A stretch of 64,000 nucleotides of DNA from Nymphaea colorata (lineage: Eukaryota; Streptophyta; Magnoliopsida; Nymphaeales; Nymphaeaceae): NCBI RefSeq assembly GCF_008831285.2, contig NC_045139.1:14242354-14306353 (forward strand), read 5' to 3'. A model generated the notes under the pieces. The model was not told the DNA's origin. It did not search any database and was given only the letters and a program-made list of their open reading frames with translations. A program made the position numbers and the translations under genes. Shown piece by piece: positions 49,601 through 60,800 of the stretch (within the stretch, counting starts at the first letter, position 1; each line of letters starts with the position of its first letter).

Positions 49601-51542
49601 ACTGTTGAAATTTCTGTGCAAAAGGCAGCAGGCATTGGTTCATAAACTGCCAAGAACAGTCCAGCTGAAGAATAATTTTAAGTATTGGTAGTTATAACTT
49701 ATAAGAACCTTCATCAATCGAGTGACAGTGCTCTTCTACCATTAAGAATAATGGAGAACAGTGAAATTTACCTCAGGAACTTCCCAATGTTGTCAGGCCA
49801 ATTTTTTGCACCCCTGCTGTCAAAAGGCTGGAATGATTCTCCTTCAACACTGTCGCTACTCGCCATTTTTCGCTTTTTTGCATTCCGCCCACCCCCATGC
49901 TGTTTAGATGCATAAAATCTCACACGAACACATTTTGAAAGAGAGTCTGGCCCTTCAACTGTATCCGTGATAAGAAATTTGAAGTTGCTCTTAAAAAAAT
50001 TATGAACTGCCTGAAAGAATAGCATGAGGCATAAACATTTCTGTCCATGTTAAAAGCCAGAAAAAGAAAGAATTGAAATACCCTTAATTTATTTAAGTGG
50101 TTAAGTTCACAGTCGATAATTTCTTGACAAGAAATGTAAAACTGCACTTACTGTTCTATGGCATTTGTCAGGATCAGGGGACAGTAGCATGGGAGGTAAA
50201 CTTTCTGTTACACCTAACTTAATTTGATCCAGAAAGTTCTTCAGAGCTTCTGCATCGGCAACACCACCAATAGACTTAAAGGAATCTACTTCAGCAGCAA
50301 AGGATACGTCAGATCCATTCCATGGCTTGCTTTCCTCATTTTCCAATATAGGAATGCAGTTGCTTACATCTGCATTCTGGTAATTCACACAAATAGTTGC
50401 AGCAGCATGCAATTACTTCTCTAATGAATACAACAAGGAACATGATTCATAAATGGACATACGTGCTTACTTCAGAAGGGGCATCGCAGCACGTTAAATG
50501 AACCACCACGCCATTAGTATCCACTTCATTCACGATAAAGTCAGAATATCTGTAGAAAGGAAGGCAGCATTAAGAGAAATATGGTCGAAACCCCACTACC
50601 TCATTAGTGCACAATTACATTGGCCAAAAAGAAGGCTTATCCTTTGTCACTGCCGCAGTCAAGTTTTGGCGAACTAATTTCAGCCCACGAATTGTCCTTT
50701 TCGACCACCAATTGACAGACAGCAATAAGGCACGCGCCGGCCTCCTTTTCGAATATCATTAATTGTCAATGTTCCTATACGGTTCACTTAACTTTTACTG
50801 GAAGAAAATAGCACGCTTTGGAACTACCAAATTCTCGAATTGAACTTATCTGATGTTTCAAGTTCTTCAAATAACTGTGAGATACAATGGGGACACAGGT
50901 TTTGTGAATTAGCTTTTACCTCCAAGTTGCGAAATCCTTCGTCGTGTATCTGAGTCTCGGGTAGTAGGGATAATGTCTCAAATTAGAACGTCTATAGCCT
51001 CGGAACCCTAAAGCCACCATTCCAGGAAGCAATTCTTTAATCCATTAGCGCGCGCGCGCACATGCTCGCAATTGGCCCAGCAATTACAACAACAAAAAAT
51101 AGATGATAATACACCCAAAAAAGTTCAGATGAAGGCGCCGTTTGCATTAACCAAAACTCAACAATCACCGATCAAGATCCCCGTATCTATTCAACGGGTA
51201 CAAGAAAGTCACCGTATAGAGTAGACTAGGGGTTTCCGAAACAAAACGAAACGTTAATGCTCCGATCAGATTGACAAGTTCGGGGAAGTGCAAGAAATGA
51301 AGCAAGAAGAACAAAAGCAGGGAAAATGGAAGAGATGAAAACCTTTGCTTGAGGACGCCACGGAATCCCGGCAGAGGAGAAGCAAAACAGAAGATTCCGA
51401 CGTCTGATTCCGACGTTTGGCTCATGGAATCCGATTCTCGGGGCCGAAGAGTGCGTCGGAGTAGGGAGGGAGAGGAGAGGGTGCGAGAGTCGGGAAGGCG
51501 CGGGAAGGAGCGGGGGAGGCTTAGGAGTTTCCCTCCAGACAT
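40621..51542 (-). CDS. PUS7: tRNA pseudouridine synthase, PUS7/TruD family
   Basis: Converts uridine to pseudouridine in tRNA (U13, U35 in yeast Pus7p) and some mRNAs. Twenty exons, minus strand: 51542-51343, 50549-50471, 50376-50152, 50010-49772, 48651-48579, 47577-47521, 47369-47290, 47170-47108, 47012-46925, 46792-46690, 46541-46438, 45139-45066, 43133-43069, 42729-42551, 42124-42057, 41940-41880, 41526-41489, 41385-41317, 41040-40728 and 40650-40621. Phases agree, giving 735 aa. TruD motifs: RYSDFIVNEV, FGFAGTKDKRAITTQK with the catalytic Asp at about residue 283, INYFGLQRFGSG, LRRLPRHMVAERAI, YVHSYQSYLWNHAAS and GGYRRIFQRPVDYQW; it ends VAFHKTLNE. The Arg-rich first 38 residues may be an organelle-targeting leader; a second Met (MSQTSESD, near residue 40) could give a shorter form. 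Intron 10 (46689-46542) looks U12-type AT-AC, and exon 13 has a decayed tandem copy. Two acidic/polar inserts (exon 14, exon 19) look fast-evolving. Confidence 0.95.
42951..43132. repeat. 91-bp tandem duplication covering PUS7 exon 13
   Basis: Copies at 42951-43041 and 43042-43132 share AGAAAGGAAATTT, CATGCTTCTGCACCCTTAAA, CTTGCTGCATG and TTTGGTAACTATGAACATA. The right-hand copy is the real exon (43133-43069 on the minus strand, YVHSYQSYLWNHAAS). The left-hand copy is downstream in the gene, codes a changed WKHAAS form and is out of frame with the flanking exons. Confidence 0.9.
43980..44262. mobile_element. GTACC-rich element with AT core, probable MITE
   Basis: GTACCCGTACCGGG-type words at the left and a run of GTACCTGTACCTG and GTACCCGTACC words at the right enclose an AT-rich core. 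Such GTACC-ended elements recur in plant genomes, but I cannot define inverted repeats or a target-site duplication here. It lies in PUS7 intron 12. Confidence 0.35.
46542..46689 (-). other. Probable U12-type AT-AC intron of PUS7
   Basis: On the minus strand the exon ends GATGGGG and the intron begins ATATCCTCAA, one base off the U12 donor ATATCCTT. It ends GCAAAC before AGCGTGCTG. A branch-like CTTAAT lies about 12 nt before the end, at the spacing U12 introns require. The join restores DPRDGERAVVKEAREYY, matching the family. No GT donor in this interval gives the right frame. Confidence 0.8.
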
Positions 51543-53030
51543 CGTTTAAAGAAAAATGCTCTCTTCCCCTTCGTCTCCGCCCTCGGTCCTTGGTGCGACG
51601 ATATTTTCCACCGGAATGACATTTTCGATTTGCCGTTTGCTTCTAAAATAACGTAATCTACCCGACATATTACCAATGTTTATTTTCATATTTCGTCTTT
51701 CTACTTGTTTTCAGGAGCCGGAATTTTCGTAAATTGCTGAAAGAAAAGTGAGCATGCATATATTTCTTCTAAATCTATAAATCTGCAACTTTTTCTGGAT
51801 TTCCGTTTTTTCAATGTTTGAAGTTAGAAGTTGTCCAAATCCATGAAGCATGTAGTATTGCCAGTTTACACGTAAACTTCAAAATCCCAACTCTCTCCTT
51901 ACTCTTGAGGGGTCAAGATATTGATAAAATTTTCCCCTTCATGAATTTGTTTGCCTACCCCTCGATAAAAGTTTTACTTGCAATATTTCTTATTCCCTCC
52001 TTATATGCTCAGTTTCTTTAGAACACATGTAATTATAAGTATAAATAAGTACACTAATGTATAAATAAGTATATATTTTATTATTTTGGATTGGAATAGA
52101 TTTTTCTTATATACATAGAGGGAAGAAAAACTCAGTTTCTTAAGTGTCGGTGTGCCCTTGTGTGTGTCATATGCTAAAAAACAATGATCTAGCCTGATTC
52201 TAATGCATGGATACATAAAGCATAGTTTTAATGTCACAAATCATTATTTGAGTGATCTTCTTTGGAAATTAATCATGATTTTTTAATGCGTTATAAGACG
52301 TTAAGTATTACTTCGCATTTCAACATGCCTTTTCAATATTGTAAGCTGTTTACTCGTTCGAATACTTGCTCAAATAAATTTTAAGCATTGATTACACAAT
52401 ACATGAGCTCTAAAACATTATGAGCACACCATTTCATTACTAAATACTATATGCACATGGATACAAAACTGCTGGATGTCGAATGTTGCGGATGACTAGA
52501 AATTTAAAAGACAGTCATTGAAAAACAGTCCCTATATGGGTATTAAGGACAGTTTATAACACATCAATGGTTCATAGAGCTTTAGCAATGATTTTGTGGT
52601 ACTTTCACGGATGAATTTTTAATTTTTTAGTCATCCGACAATATTCCACATGTTGTAGAATTCTCCTATATATATTATGAATTAAGCAGTTGCTAAACCA
52701 AAACCAGTATATTGATTGAACTTCTCAGGGATGAAGGATTTTGTCACGTTCACATATTGGATCAAATGGGAAAATGTATTATTTTTATATTTTAACATTA
52801 TTGGCGTTTTTTCCCCTCTAAAACAACAAGTATCTTATTGAACTGTCAAAACAACTGCACTTTAAAGGAGAAGTTCATTCTTTAAATGGTAAGAACACCT
52901 AAAGTGCGGAACTTGCAAAGTATATAGACTAGCTTTGGGATCAAAGGTAAAAACGTCCCTTTTACTATCTTTACATGCAAAGGTCAATTACAAGGTTGCC
53001 CTCAGACCACCAGAATCTTCATAAACAGTA

Positions 53031-53064
<34 letters not shown>

Positions 53065-53404
53065 TTATGTGATCCATTATATGCACCACTACAAGAAAAG
53101 GAGAGCTTGAAGGGCTGGTTGCAACACAATGGCCTATTACCACACCCCACTTTGAAACTTTCATATTTGGTGGTCATTAATCATTATGTTAAGATCATGT
53201 TCCACATGCCACTACTTTTTCTCTTTTCGTGGATGCATTCTACATAAATCCTACCAGCTTTCCGTATTGGCACTGCCCATCGTCTCTTAATTCTTCCCTT
53301 TGGTTCTCTTCTTTCCTACTCTGCATGCCTGTTCTTAACCTCTTCTTTTGATCCCCTTTCAGGTGATTCAGCTATGGATTCATGATCATCAACGTACTGC
53401 ATTA
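51543..53404. other. Divergent intergenic region between PUS7 and the LRX-like gene
   Basis: About 1.9 kb of AT-rich DNA holding both promoters. A (CT)n-(CA)n compound microsatellite lies at 53031-53064. No gene-like frame is present. The last 60 bases carry the short upstream frames of the LRX-like gene. Confidence 0.5.
53031..53064. repeat. (CT)n-(CA)n compound microsatellite
   Basis: About nine CT units pass directly into about eight CA units, roughly 340 bp before the LRX-like start codon. Confidence 0.9.
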
Positions 53405-53405
53405 A
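53374..53405 (+). promoter_or_regulatory. Two short upstream open frames of the LRX-like gene
   Basis: ATG at 53374 opens a three-codon frame (ATGGATTCATGA). ATG at 53382 opens a seven-codon frame ending TAA at 53403-53405. The last A of that stop is the first base of the main ATG (TAATG). Both precede the coding start closely and would be in the mRNA, so they may lower or regulate translation. Confidence 0.55.
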
Positions 53406-54598
53406 TGGCACCAAAGCTTACTTTCCTCCTCTTTTGCTCCTTCATCTCTTGTTGGTCCATTTCCTCAGCCTGGTTCTTCTTGAACCCCAGGCTCCTAAAT
53501 GCATACATAGCTCTTCAGGTATGGAAGCTGTCTATACATTCCGATCCGAATAACGTCACCGGAACCTGGGTAGGATACGACGTGTGCCGGTATACCGGCG
53601 TCTTCTGCGCCAAGGCCCTTGACGACAATTCTACCACTGTGGTGGCCGGAATAGACCTCAATCACTTTGATATATGCGGCTACTTGCCGGAGAAGCTCGG
53701 CCTCTTAAGTGATCTAGCTTTGTTCCATATCAATTCTAACCGGTTTTACGGCTTCGTACCGATATCATTTACAAACCTTCGCTTGCTCTATGAGCTTGAC
53801 CTGAGCAACAACCGGTTCTACGGCTACTTCCCCTCGGTCGTACTCTGCCTACCATCGCTCAAATTCTTGGACATCCGATTCAACGCATTCGAGGGGAGGA
53901 TCCCGCCGGCGCTTTTTGAGATGAATTTAGATGTCTTATTCATAAATGATAACAATTTTGTGTCGACGATCCCGGAAAATTTCGGAAACTCGACGGTTTC
54001 CGTCGTTGTATTTGCTAACAACAACATAAGGGGTTGCCTGCCCAAGTCCATAGGCCGGATGGGCTCGACCCTCAGCGAACTCTTGTTGCTCAATAACTCG
54101 CTGACGTCTTGTATTCCCGAGGAAATCGGAAACCTGACGGAGTTGGTGGTTTTAGACATCGGGTACAACGAGTTCGTGGGACCTTTGCCCGACAGCCTAG
54201 GAGCGTTGAACAAACTGGAACAATTGAACGTGGCCCACAACAAGCTGTCCGGCGAGATTCCGGCTACCATCTGCCATCTGCCGGCACTCCAGAACTTCAC
54301 GTACTCATATAATTTCTTCGTTCGCGAGCCTCCAGCCTGCTTGAACCTGCCGAAGCAGGCAGCACTGATCGTCTCCGACGCGCAGAACTGCATCTTGGAC
54401 CGGCCGGAGCAACGGCCAAAGGAGGAGTGTCTCTCATTCTTGCGGCAGCCAGTGGACTGTGCTAATTTCAGCTGCTTCCCACCGCCACCACCAGCGCTGC
54501 CACCGCCGCCGCGCCCTCCACCGCAGTTATCTTTCAGCACCATTGGCGTGGATCCGAATCTGCGAGGGCACCGGATTCGAGGTCCACATTGGCCGTGA
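53405..54598 (+). CDS. Secreted LRX-like leucine-rich repeat protein with short proline tail
   Basis: Single-exon gene, 397 aa from the ATG at 53405. Residues 1-23 form a signal peptide (MAPKLTFLLFCSFISCW). An LRX-type N-terminal cap follows (ALQVWKLSIHSDPNNVTGTW, then CRYTGVFC). About nine LRRs run from residue 85 to 310 (GIDLNHFDICGYLPEKLGLL, LDLSNNRFYGYFPSVVLCLP, LNVAHNKLSGEIPATICHLP). A Cys hinge at 329-357 precedes a short proline stretch at 359-374 (PPPPPALPPPPRPPP). In LRX proteins the LRR domain binds RALF peptides and a long extensin domain with Ser-Pro repeats anchors to the wall. That repeat domain is absent here, so this belongs to the short LRX-like group (relatives of Arabidopsis AT4G06744 from memory). 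It is probably a cell-wall or apoplastic binding protein. Upstream TTG-frame residues are not part of it. Confidence 0.88.
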   Translation: MAPKLTFLLFCSFISCWSISSAWFFLNPRLLNAYIALQVWKLSIHSDPNNVTGTWVGYDVCRYTGVFCAKALDDNSTTVVAGIDLNHFDICGYLPEKLGLLSDLALFHINSNRFYGFVPISFTNLRLLYELDLSNNRFYGYFPSVVLCLPSLKFLDIRFNAFEGRIPPALFEMNLDVLFINDNNFVSTIPENFGNSTVSVVVFANNNIRGCLPKSIGRMGSTLSELLLLNNSLTSCIPEEIGNLTELVVLDIGYNEFVGPLPDSLGALNKLEQLNVAHNKLSGEIPATICHLPALQNFTYSYNFFVREPPACLNLPKQAALIVSDAQNCILDRPEQRPKEECLSFLRQPVDCANFSCFPPPPPALPPPPRPPPQLSFSTIGVDPNLRGHRIRGPHWP

Positions 54599-56091
54599 GA
54601 ATGAGATTGCTTGTCGTTTCTGCGGCTAAACTCTTCCTCCCTTAATATTGGATTGGGTAGTACGTTGGTGACCCATGTTGGATCCGTTTCATCTTTTTCC
54701 GTATCCTTCGTGTTTCTCTGTTAATATATAATTTGGAGTGCCTCCCATGTGCAATCTTGACACAGAAAATGGTGGTTAATATTTTTCCTTTTTATTTTTT
54801 TTAATGAGAACAATTTGACATTTAAAATTTAGCTTTAATTTTAAAAATGAGAAGGGGATGCAACTAGTTTTACTCGGATGGTTCCTTTACAAGGCGTTTG
54901 TTTCACTCATTTTTTAGAGGAAAGTGTCGCTTGTTACCAAACATAAACCAACTTTTATAGGAGTTATTTGGCAGCTCGAACACTTTACAAATGTTTCATA
55001 ATCATGTCTCAATTTTTTTTGAGTAGTTTCATAAAACACTAATCTTAGTGTTTTTTGAACCTGCCAAAACTTTTGTGATAAATTCATGAAACACTCATAC
55101 AACCAGGGTCTATAGAACTTAAACACCAAAGGGTCACCTTTTCCTACTCAGAATGAATACATTTCATATAGAAAATGCATAACTTGTCGTCGCCAATAGC
55201 TTGGATTCCGATCCTTATCGGAAAGGTGGATTTGAGCACAAACTTAGTAGCTAAAGGCACAAATGTATAGTAACATGAAAATGAGATTTACCAATAACTT
55301 TAGCCCAAACATTGTCAAAAGAACAAATCAAACAAGTATTTCTTCTAATAATGAAAGGAGGAAAAAAAAAAGAAAAGGAAAAGCTGCTTTTGTGCTACGG
55401 TTTTTAGAATGTTGAAGTCAGAGAATGGAAACTTGAAATCGAGAAATAATATCAACTGAAACAAAGGAAAAGGGCACAAGAGTAGTGAAGTTATCTGTTT
55501 ACCAATCAGATGGATGCGTCGAGTCGAGTGGTGGGCACTCCATATATTGGATCCCACCCATCACTGGTGTTTCCGCGGCGACCTAAGCCTAGGATGGTGG
55601 TGACATTATTCTAGTTCTCAGCAATGGAGGCCTTGGAAGGCCTTGTCAACAAAGGTAGTGGACAGTGGCAGAGCTACATTTGGTTCAGTGTGGCCAATTG
55701 CTCATGCTAGCGTCACAAAATACTTTTATTTTGACATTGTTGTATTTAATATTTGATTATATATATATATATATATATATATTGAAAGTTTTAGATTAGT
55801 GTTTTTTTTTTTCAGGCAAAATTTTTTATTCCACACTGATAGTGGACCATGATGTGACCATAAAAGAGGAAGAAGTTGCATCTTTATAGAGTGTGGCGCG
55901 GTGTCATCCACATATTAGGATCACCCACTACTGCTCTTCGGTTTGTGAGTGATAACCCGCTCATCAACTTTCCATCGTGCGCAATCATTTTCTAAAAAAT
56001 TTCTCTCACACTAGGGTACATAAAAATATGGGCGACGCAAAAATATAAGTATATGTAGGAATAACAAATCTTATATACCTTACATGTCCCT

Positions 56092-56093
<2 letters not shown>

Positions 56094-56131
<38 letters not shown>
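56094..56131. repeat. (TA)n-(TG)n compound microsatellite
   Basis: About thirteen TA units run directly into about six TG units. Confidence 0.9.
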
Positions 56132-57008
56132 TATGTGCTGACGTGATTGAGTTTGTTACAAAGGAGTATGTAAAATTTGTAAGTTTGTAGGATGCAAGAT
56201 TCGTTCAGTTTAAATTTATGCATCTGTTAGTTGTCGGCTATTTACATTGATTAGTTCATTATTTATATGTTTTTCCTTCGAAAAACAGCTCAAATGGCAG
56301 TACATTTTTTTTTATGGAAATTCAAGTTTAATCTAAAACATGTTTTCAATAAAAAAAATTTGAACAACATATCTTCTGGGCCACGTTGGAAGAGAATACA
56401 CATACTGCAATCAAACGCGGTGCCTAACTAAAAGGAGTCAAAATAATGCATTCCCCATACGTGCAGAAAAGTTGCTTCCTCCTACTGCCGATACTACGTG
56501 GACAATTGCATTTTTTTTTTCACAACAAAGAGCATGTTGACAATGCATTGAGCGTGATCTTTCTGTATGAAGTAAACCCTGTTTATTTCACGAAAAAATA
56601 GATTGATTCGGAAGAATACGATCATAAATCGATGATGCTTGAAATTCCCCTAGCACCTAGTTAGGTTTTGTAAATAAATGGATGAATGTTAATTCTTACC
56701 CAGAAATATCCTTTCATATCCTGCTGCAAAGAATTTGACAGTAGGGTTATCTTGGAAGGAGTTTGAGTTGAGAGTAAATTCATGCAGAAATAACCACATT
56801 TTTCTATGTTTTGGTGAAATTAACAGATGGGACTTTGATTTAACAATGACGTCTGAGCAGATTTGGAGGATGAGATTGGTGAATACACTTATAACACATC
56901 CGAATGAATTGCTGATACCTACAAAATTTCATACAAACAGCTTTAGAATATGAACCCTATGAAAAGGAACCAACCACGTGCTCGGTAAGTTTGACAAAGG
57001 GAGTCGAG

Positions 57009-57341
57009 TAAGGCTGGATAATTGGGTTAGGCATCCAACATTCGATGGATATTTGATAATTAACCCAACTCAGTTTCAAGCCCAGGATCAAATGTTGAGT
57101 GTCCGGCCGACCCGATAAGTTGTCAGATCAAAATTTGAGTGTCAAACAGACCCGATTAGTTGTCATACCAAGCTGACCAAATTCAACCCGATAACTTACA
57201 TTTAATATTATTTTATTATGCTTATTAAGTTATTATATTTATACATTACTTTATATTAATTTTAAACAGGCCAAGCCAAGCCCCGGTCAGGCCGTAGCTC
57301 GACATGAGCCCAACTCCATGTCAGGTGGATGCCCAGTCTTA
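57009..57341. mobile_element. hAT-like MITE related in type to the EMC2 intron element
   Basis: About 333 bp. The left end TAAGGCTGGATAAT and the reversed right end TAAGACTGGGCATC form imperfect inverted repeats. Ends rich in CAAGCC, CCCGAT and AACCC words flank an AT core (TTATTATGCTTATTAAG), as in the element at 30246-30549. Flanks AGTCGAG and AATCGAG agree at 6 of 7 bases, a possible worn target-site duplication. It is older than the EMC2 copy by this measure. Confidence 0.6.
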
Positions 57342-57866
57342 AATCGAGTATAATATAGTACTCGAGCAGAAGCCGCAAGCCGCTCAGACTACCAATCTAA
57401 ACACGTCAATTCGGATTCCGGATACTACTAACAAATCTGAAGCTATATTTATTCCTGACTTTTAGAATGTCGCAAGATTCACCTCGAAACCAAACCAGAT
57501 CCATTAAGATCTCTAATGAACAAAATGATCTTAACAAGAATAATCGATTGCAGAGTCCTCGCAATAATAATGAACTTTCTTTTTCTCATAGGAAGGCACC
57601 GATGCTGCCACCCTTGCCTCAATGCCAAGACAATCCACCCCGAGTATCGCATTGCGATGTCAAACCCCTATCCTCTAGCAAGATCAGCAGAGCTGTTGTT
57701 TACAAAACCAATCGCTTGACAATATGCAATTGAGCATGAATAACAGCAGAATTATTGGAGGAAATACTCCATATAACTTAAAGAATCTCTCTCTCTCTCT
57801 GGCCTGGGGCGAAGTTGGGGTCAGCCATGAGTGTGCTCAAGCACAAGCTTGTATGCGGAATTTATG

Positions 57867-60800
57867 TCAGTGATTTCTAGGAGGCCTTAGAAGATAAATG
57901 CTTTTTACCAACCCTTTACCAGCATCACCCACACGTTTGAGAAGCTCAATGGATCCCTGCGCAGTTGAAGCACCATTACCTTCGATTTTCCTCCTCTGAG
58001 AAATGCAATCATCTGTTAGTTTATATAGCACTTTTAAGAAACCACGACTTAGGGCAAGCAACAGCCATCACCTTTGATGGATTCTCCCACGTCAGGCCAA
58101 TGGCGTCACCACTGAGGGCATCATACCACAATCCAAAAATACCAGGAAACTCTTGCTGCAAATAATCAAGATGCGAGTTTCAGAACCAATAAAGAGAACT
58201 GTTCTTCAGGCAGGCAGTAAGCAATATGTTTACCTTTATGTCTTCTACAAGACACTTTGCAGGATCGAAGTTTACCATCAGCTTCTTTTTTGCTTCTTGG
58301 GGATTGCTAATCAGATCCTTCAGCGGGAGATATGGGGCAAAGGCCTTGCTACCATTCCCATGAACAAGCGGCCTCATGCCTAATGGTTCAAGCACATTTA
58401 ACATTTCTGAGGAACAAAAGAAACTGTCCGACTCATCTAAAGGCAGTCCTTCAACCTACCTAAATTGAGGTCGGAGGAGAAAAGGAGACGCTCTGGATGT
58501 GCAAGTTTATCCTCATGAAGCAAGATTACAGCATCATAATTCTTCAAGGGAGTTCTGAATAAAGACTGCAGAGCAAGTTCCACTTAGGGTCTGTTTTCTC
58601 CCACTTAACACTACAAAAGATTAGCTGCATGGAAACACAAAGGACTCACCTCCCACTTCTTCTGGCCACTCTCGCCCTGTAAAATCATCTCTGTCACAAA
58701 ACTGTCCGCACTACGGGCATAGGCGACAATTCTTTTCAAGACCTGCATACATTACCAACGTGCCAAAATGGCCTTGTTGACTTTTGTGAGCTCGTACTAT
58801 GACAAATTTTAAAACCTATAGTACAACTAAAAATAATTGAAGTAGAGAAACCTGTATCCCTTCAACTTACATTCTCTTGTATGGACACAAATGGACTCAT
58901 CATCAAATGTAAGCATTGGCTTCAATTTTCAAAATTATTCATTCGTGCAATATTCATGTTAATAGCACACATGGCCAGTGTGATGAACATGGCCTCAGAA
59001 AGCTCAGAAAAATTAAAGAGGAAAAACTAACCTACCCACACATGGACACATACAAGGTTACTAAACGGATTGGAGTGCCCGTGCATGCTTGTTTTGCAAG
59101 ACTCTTGTCTATCACCAACATATCCACAAGCCCATCATCCTGTGGCAACTAGAAGTTTTACCTTTCAGCTACCTATAATCAACGCCACAAATTGCTGCTC
59201 ATTTTGGTGCATACAATATAACGATCCATGTCTCTAGCATATGTAATCAGACAAGTTGCCCAATGCAGCATGACAACTCAATTGCATATCATGGAAATAA
59301 GGAAAAAACAATTTATTGCTGAATTTTTTCTCCAAGAAATGACCTTTAGGGTATGAGTATAATTCCCCCCTATTCGGGAATTATATGAATGAATCCCCAG
59401 TTTGTTTTACTTTGTTTACCTTTTTTTCCCACAGATTTCTGTACAAATATACACACACTTACATAAATACACACATCATGTGTATGTATATGTTTCTGTA
59501 TGCATCATCCGTGCCTCTACACTTCTCAATTGGCAGCAAATTCATCCACCCTTGGAAGCCGCATAACTAAAAGGGCCTTCTATGAACTATGAAGCTTTTG
59601 GACATGCTCTCATCTGGGGGTTTAAACCTCAAAACAACTTTTATATCAGCAAAAAACAAGCACATCATGTAGGCTGAATTTTCTTCAGATTCCATCTATA
59701 TCAACAGCTTAGGTAGCTGAAAATACTAGAAGTAGATACCTGTAATGCGCAAGTGGCATTTTAACACAGAATGATACCACATATATTACAAATCAAGGAA
59801 GATTCCACATAAACCAGCTAAATGTTGAAGATACAAGACCAGTGAGCACATACTCGAGCAAAACCAACAAATCCTCATCTTAAAAGAAACAGAAGGAATA
59901 ACGAAATACCTGGTCACAAAGAAAGCCAATCATATAAAAGAGACGAGATGGTGGAATGGTTAACCAAATGAACAAATTAAGTTGGATTAAAAACCACATG
60001 CCATAGCCGCTAGGTTATCATGAACCAAAAAAGACACCGGTTATTGACTAGGTAAACAGAAAAGTTAGCACCACATACTGTTGTACTAGGGGATAACTTT
60101 GTCCAAGCTTCAGACTTCTTATCATACTTTGTGGCCAAGAACAGTGCTGATAGTTCATTATCAGCATTCGCTTCATTAGATTTTCTGATCTGACTGAAAT
60201 TTTCCTGCTCTAACAGTCATAGTAAAAAATAACGAACAAGAAAAGAAAAGAATGATAATTCATTGTGGTTCTGAAAAAAATGACAAACAAGTTAAAGCCA
60301 CTAAATGATCTGCTAAACTTACATTTATTTCTGCTTCATCTTGTAACGTGAGATCACCATTTACATCAATTATTAATGGGGTGTGGGCCCAATCATACTC
60401 AGACAGCAAACGCAGAAATCTTCAAAAAGTCAAGCAAAGTATCGACAAAATTAATGCAGAGGCAGGGTAATGACTAATGATACAATGCAATAATAAAAAG
60501 GATGCAAAACATGACATACAAAAGCAACAAAAGAAACTTTCTTTTTGTCATTCTTCAGCAGTTTCTTGGGTAAGTTCTTCAGAGAAAAATGGTTCATCCA
60601 GGTTTCTCATTTATTGTGTAATGATGTTTTCTCCAACAGTGACTATTTCACTATATGGGAGCCTAAGATTGCCCATTAGCACGGACATGATTATTCAAGG
60701 ATGATAACTGGAACAAAAAGGGTGCCAATCTTGACACATCTGAAGGTCAATTAATCTCAGATTAAAGAGGCATTTAATAACTATCATTCTGGAAGAGAGA

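Larger units (their letters stand above)
54599..57866. other. Intergenic region between the LRX-like gene and NOL6
   Basis: About 3.3 kb between two converging genes. It is AT-rich, with (TA)n at 55758-55782, a long (TA)n-(TG)n tract at 56094-56131, a MITE at 57009-57341 and a (CT)n run at 57787-57800. A segment at about 55665-55730 (GTGGCAGAGCTACATTTGG) resembles a word common at plant repeat borders, but I cannot place it. No gene-like frame is present. Confidence 0.5.

Noticed and set aside
53824-54543. 239-codon minus-strand frame antisense to the LRX-like gene
   Set aside because: Its Gly-rich start is the mirror of the proline codons of the sense gene; no motif or start context supports it.
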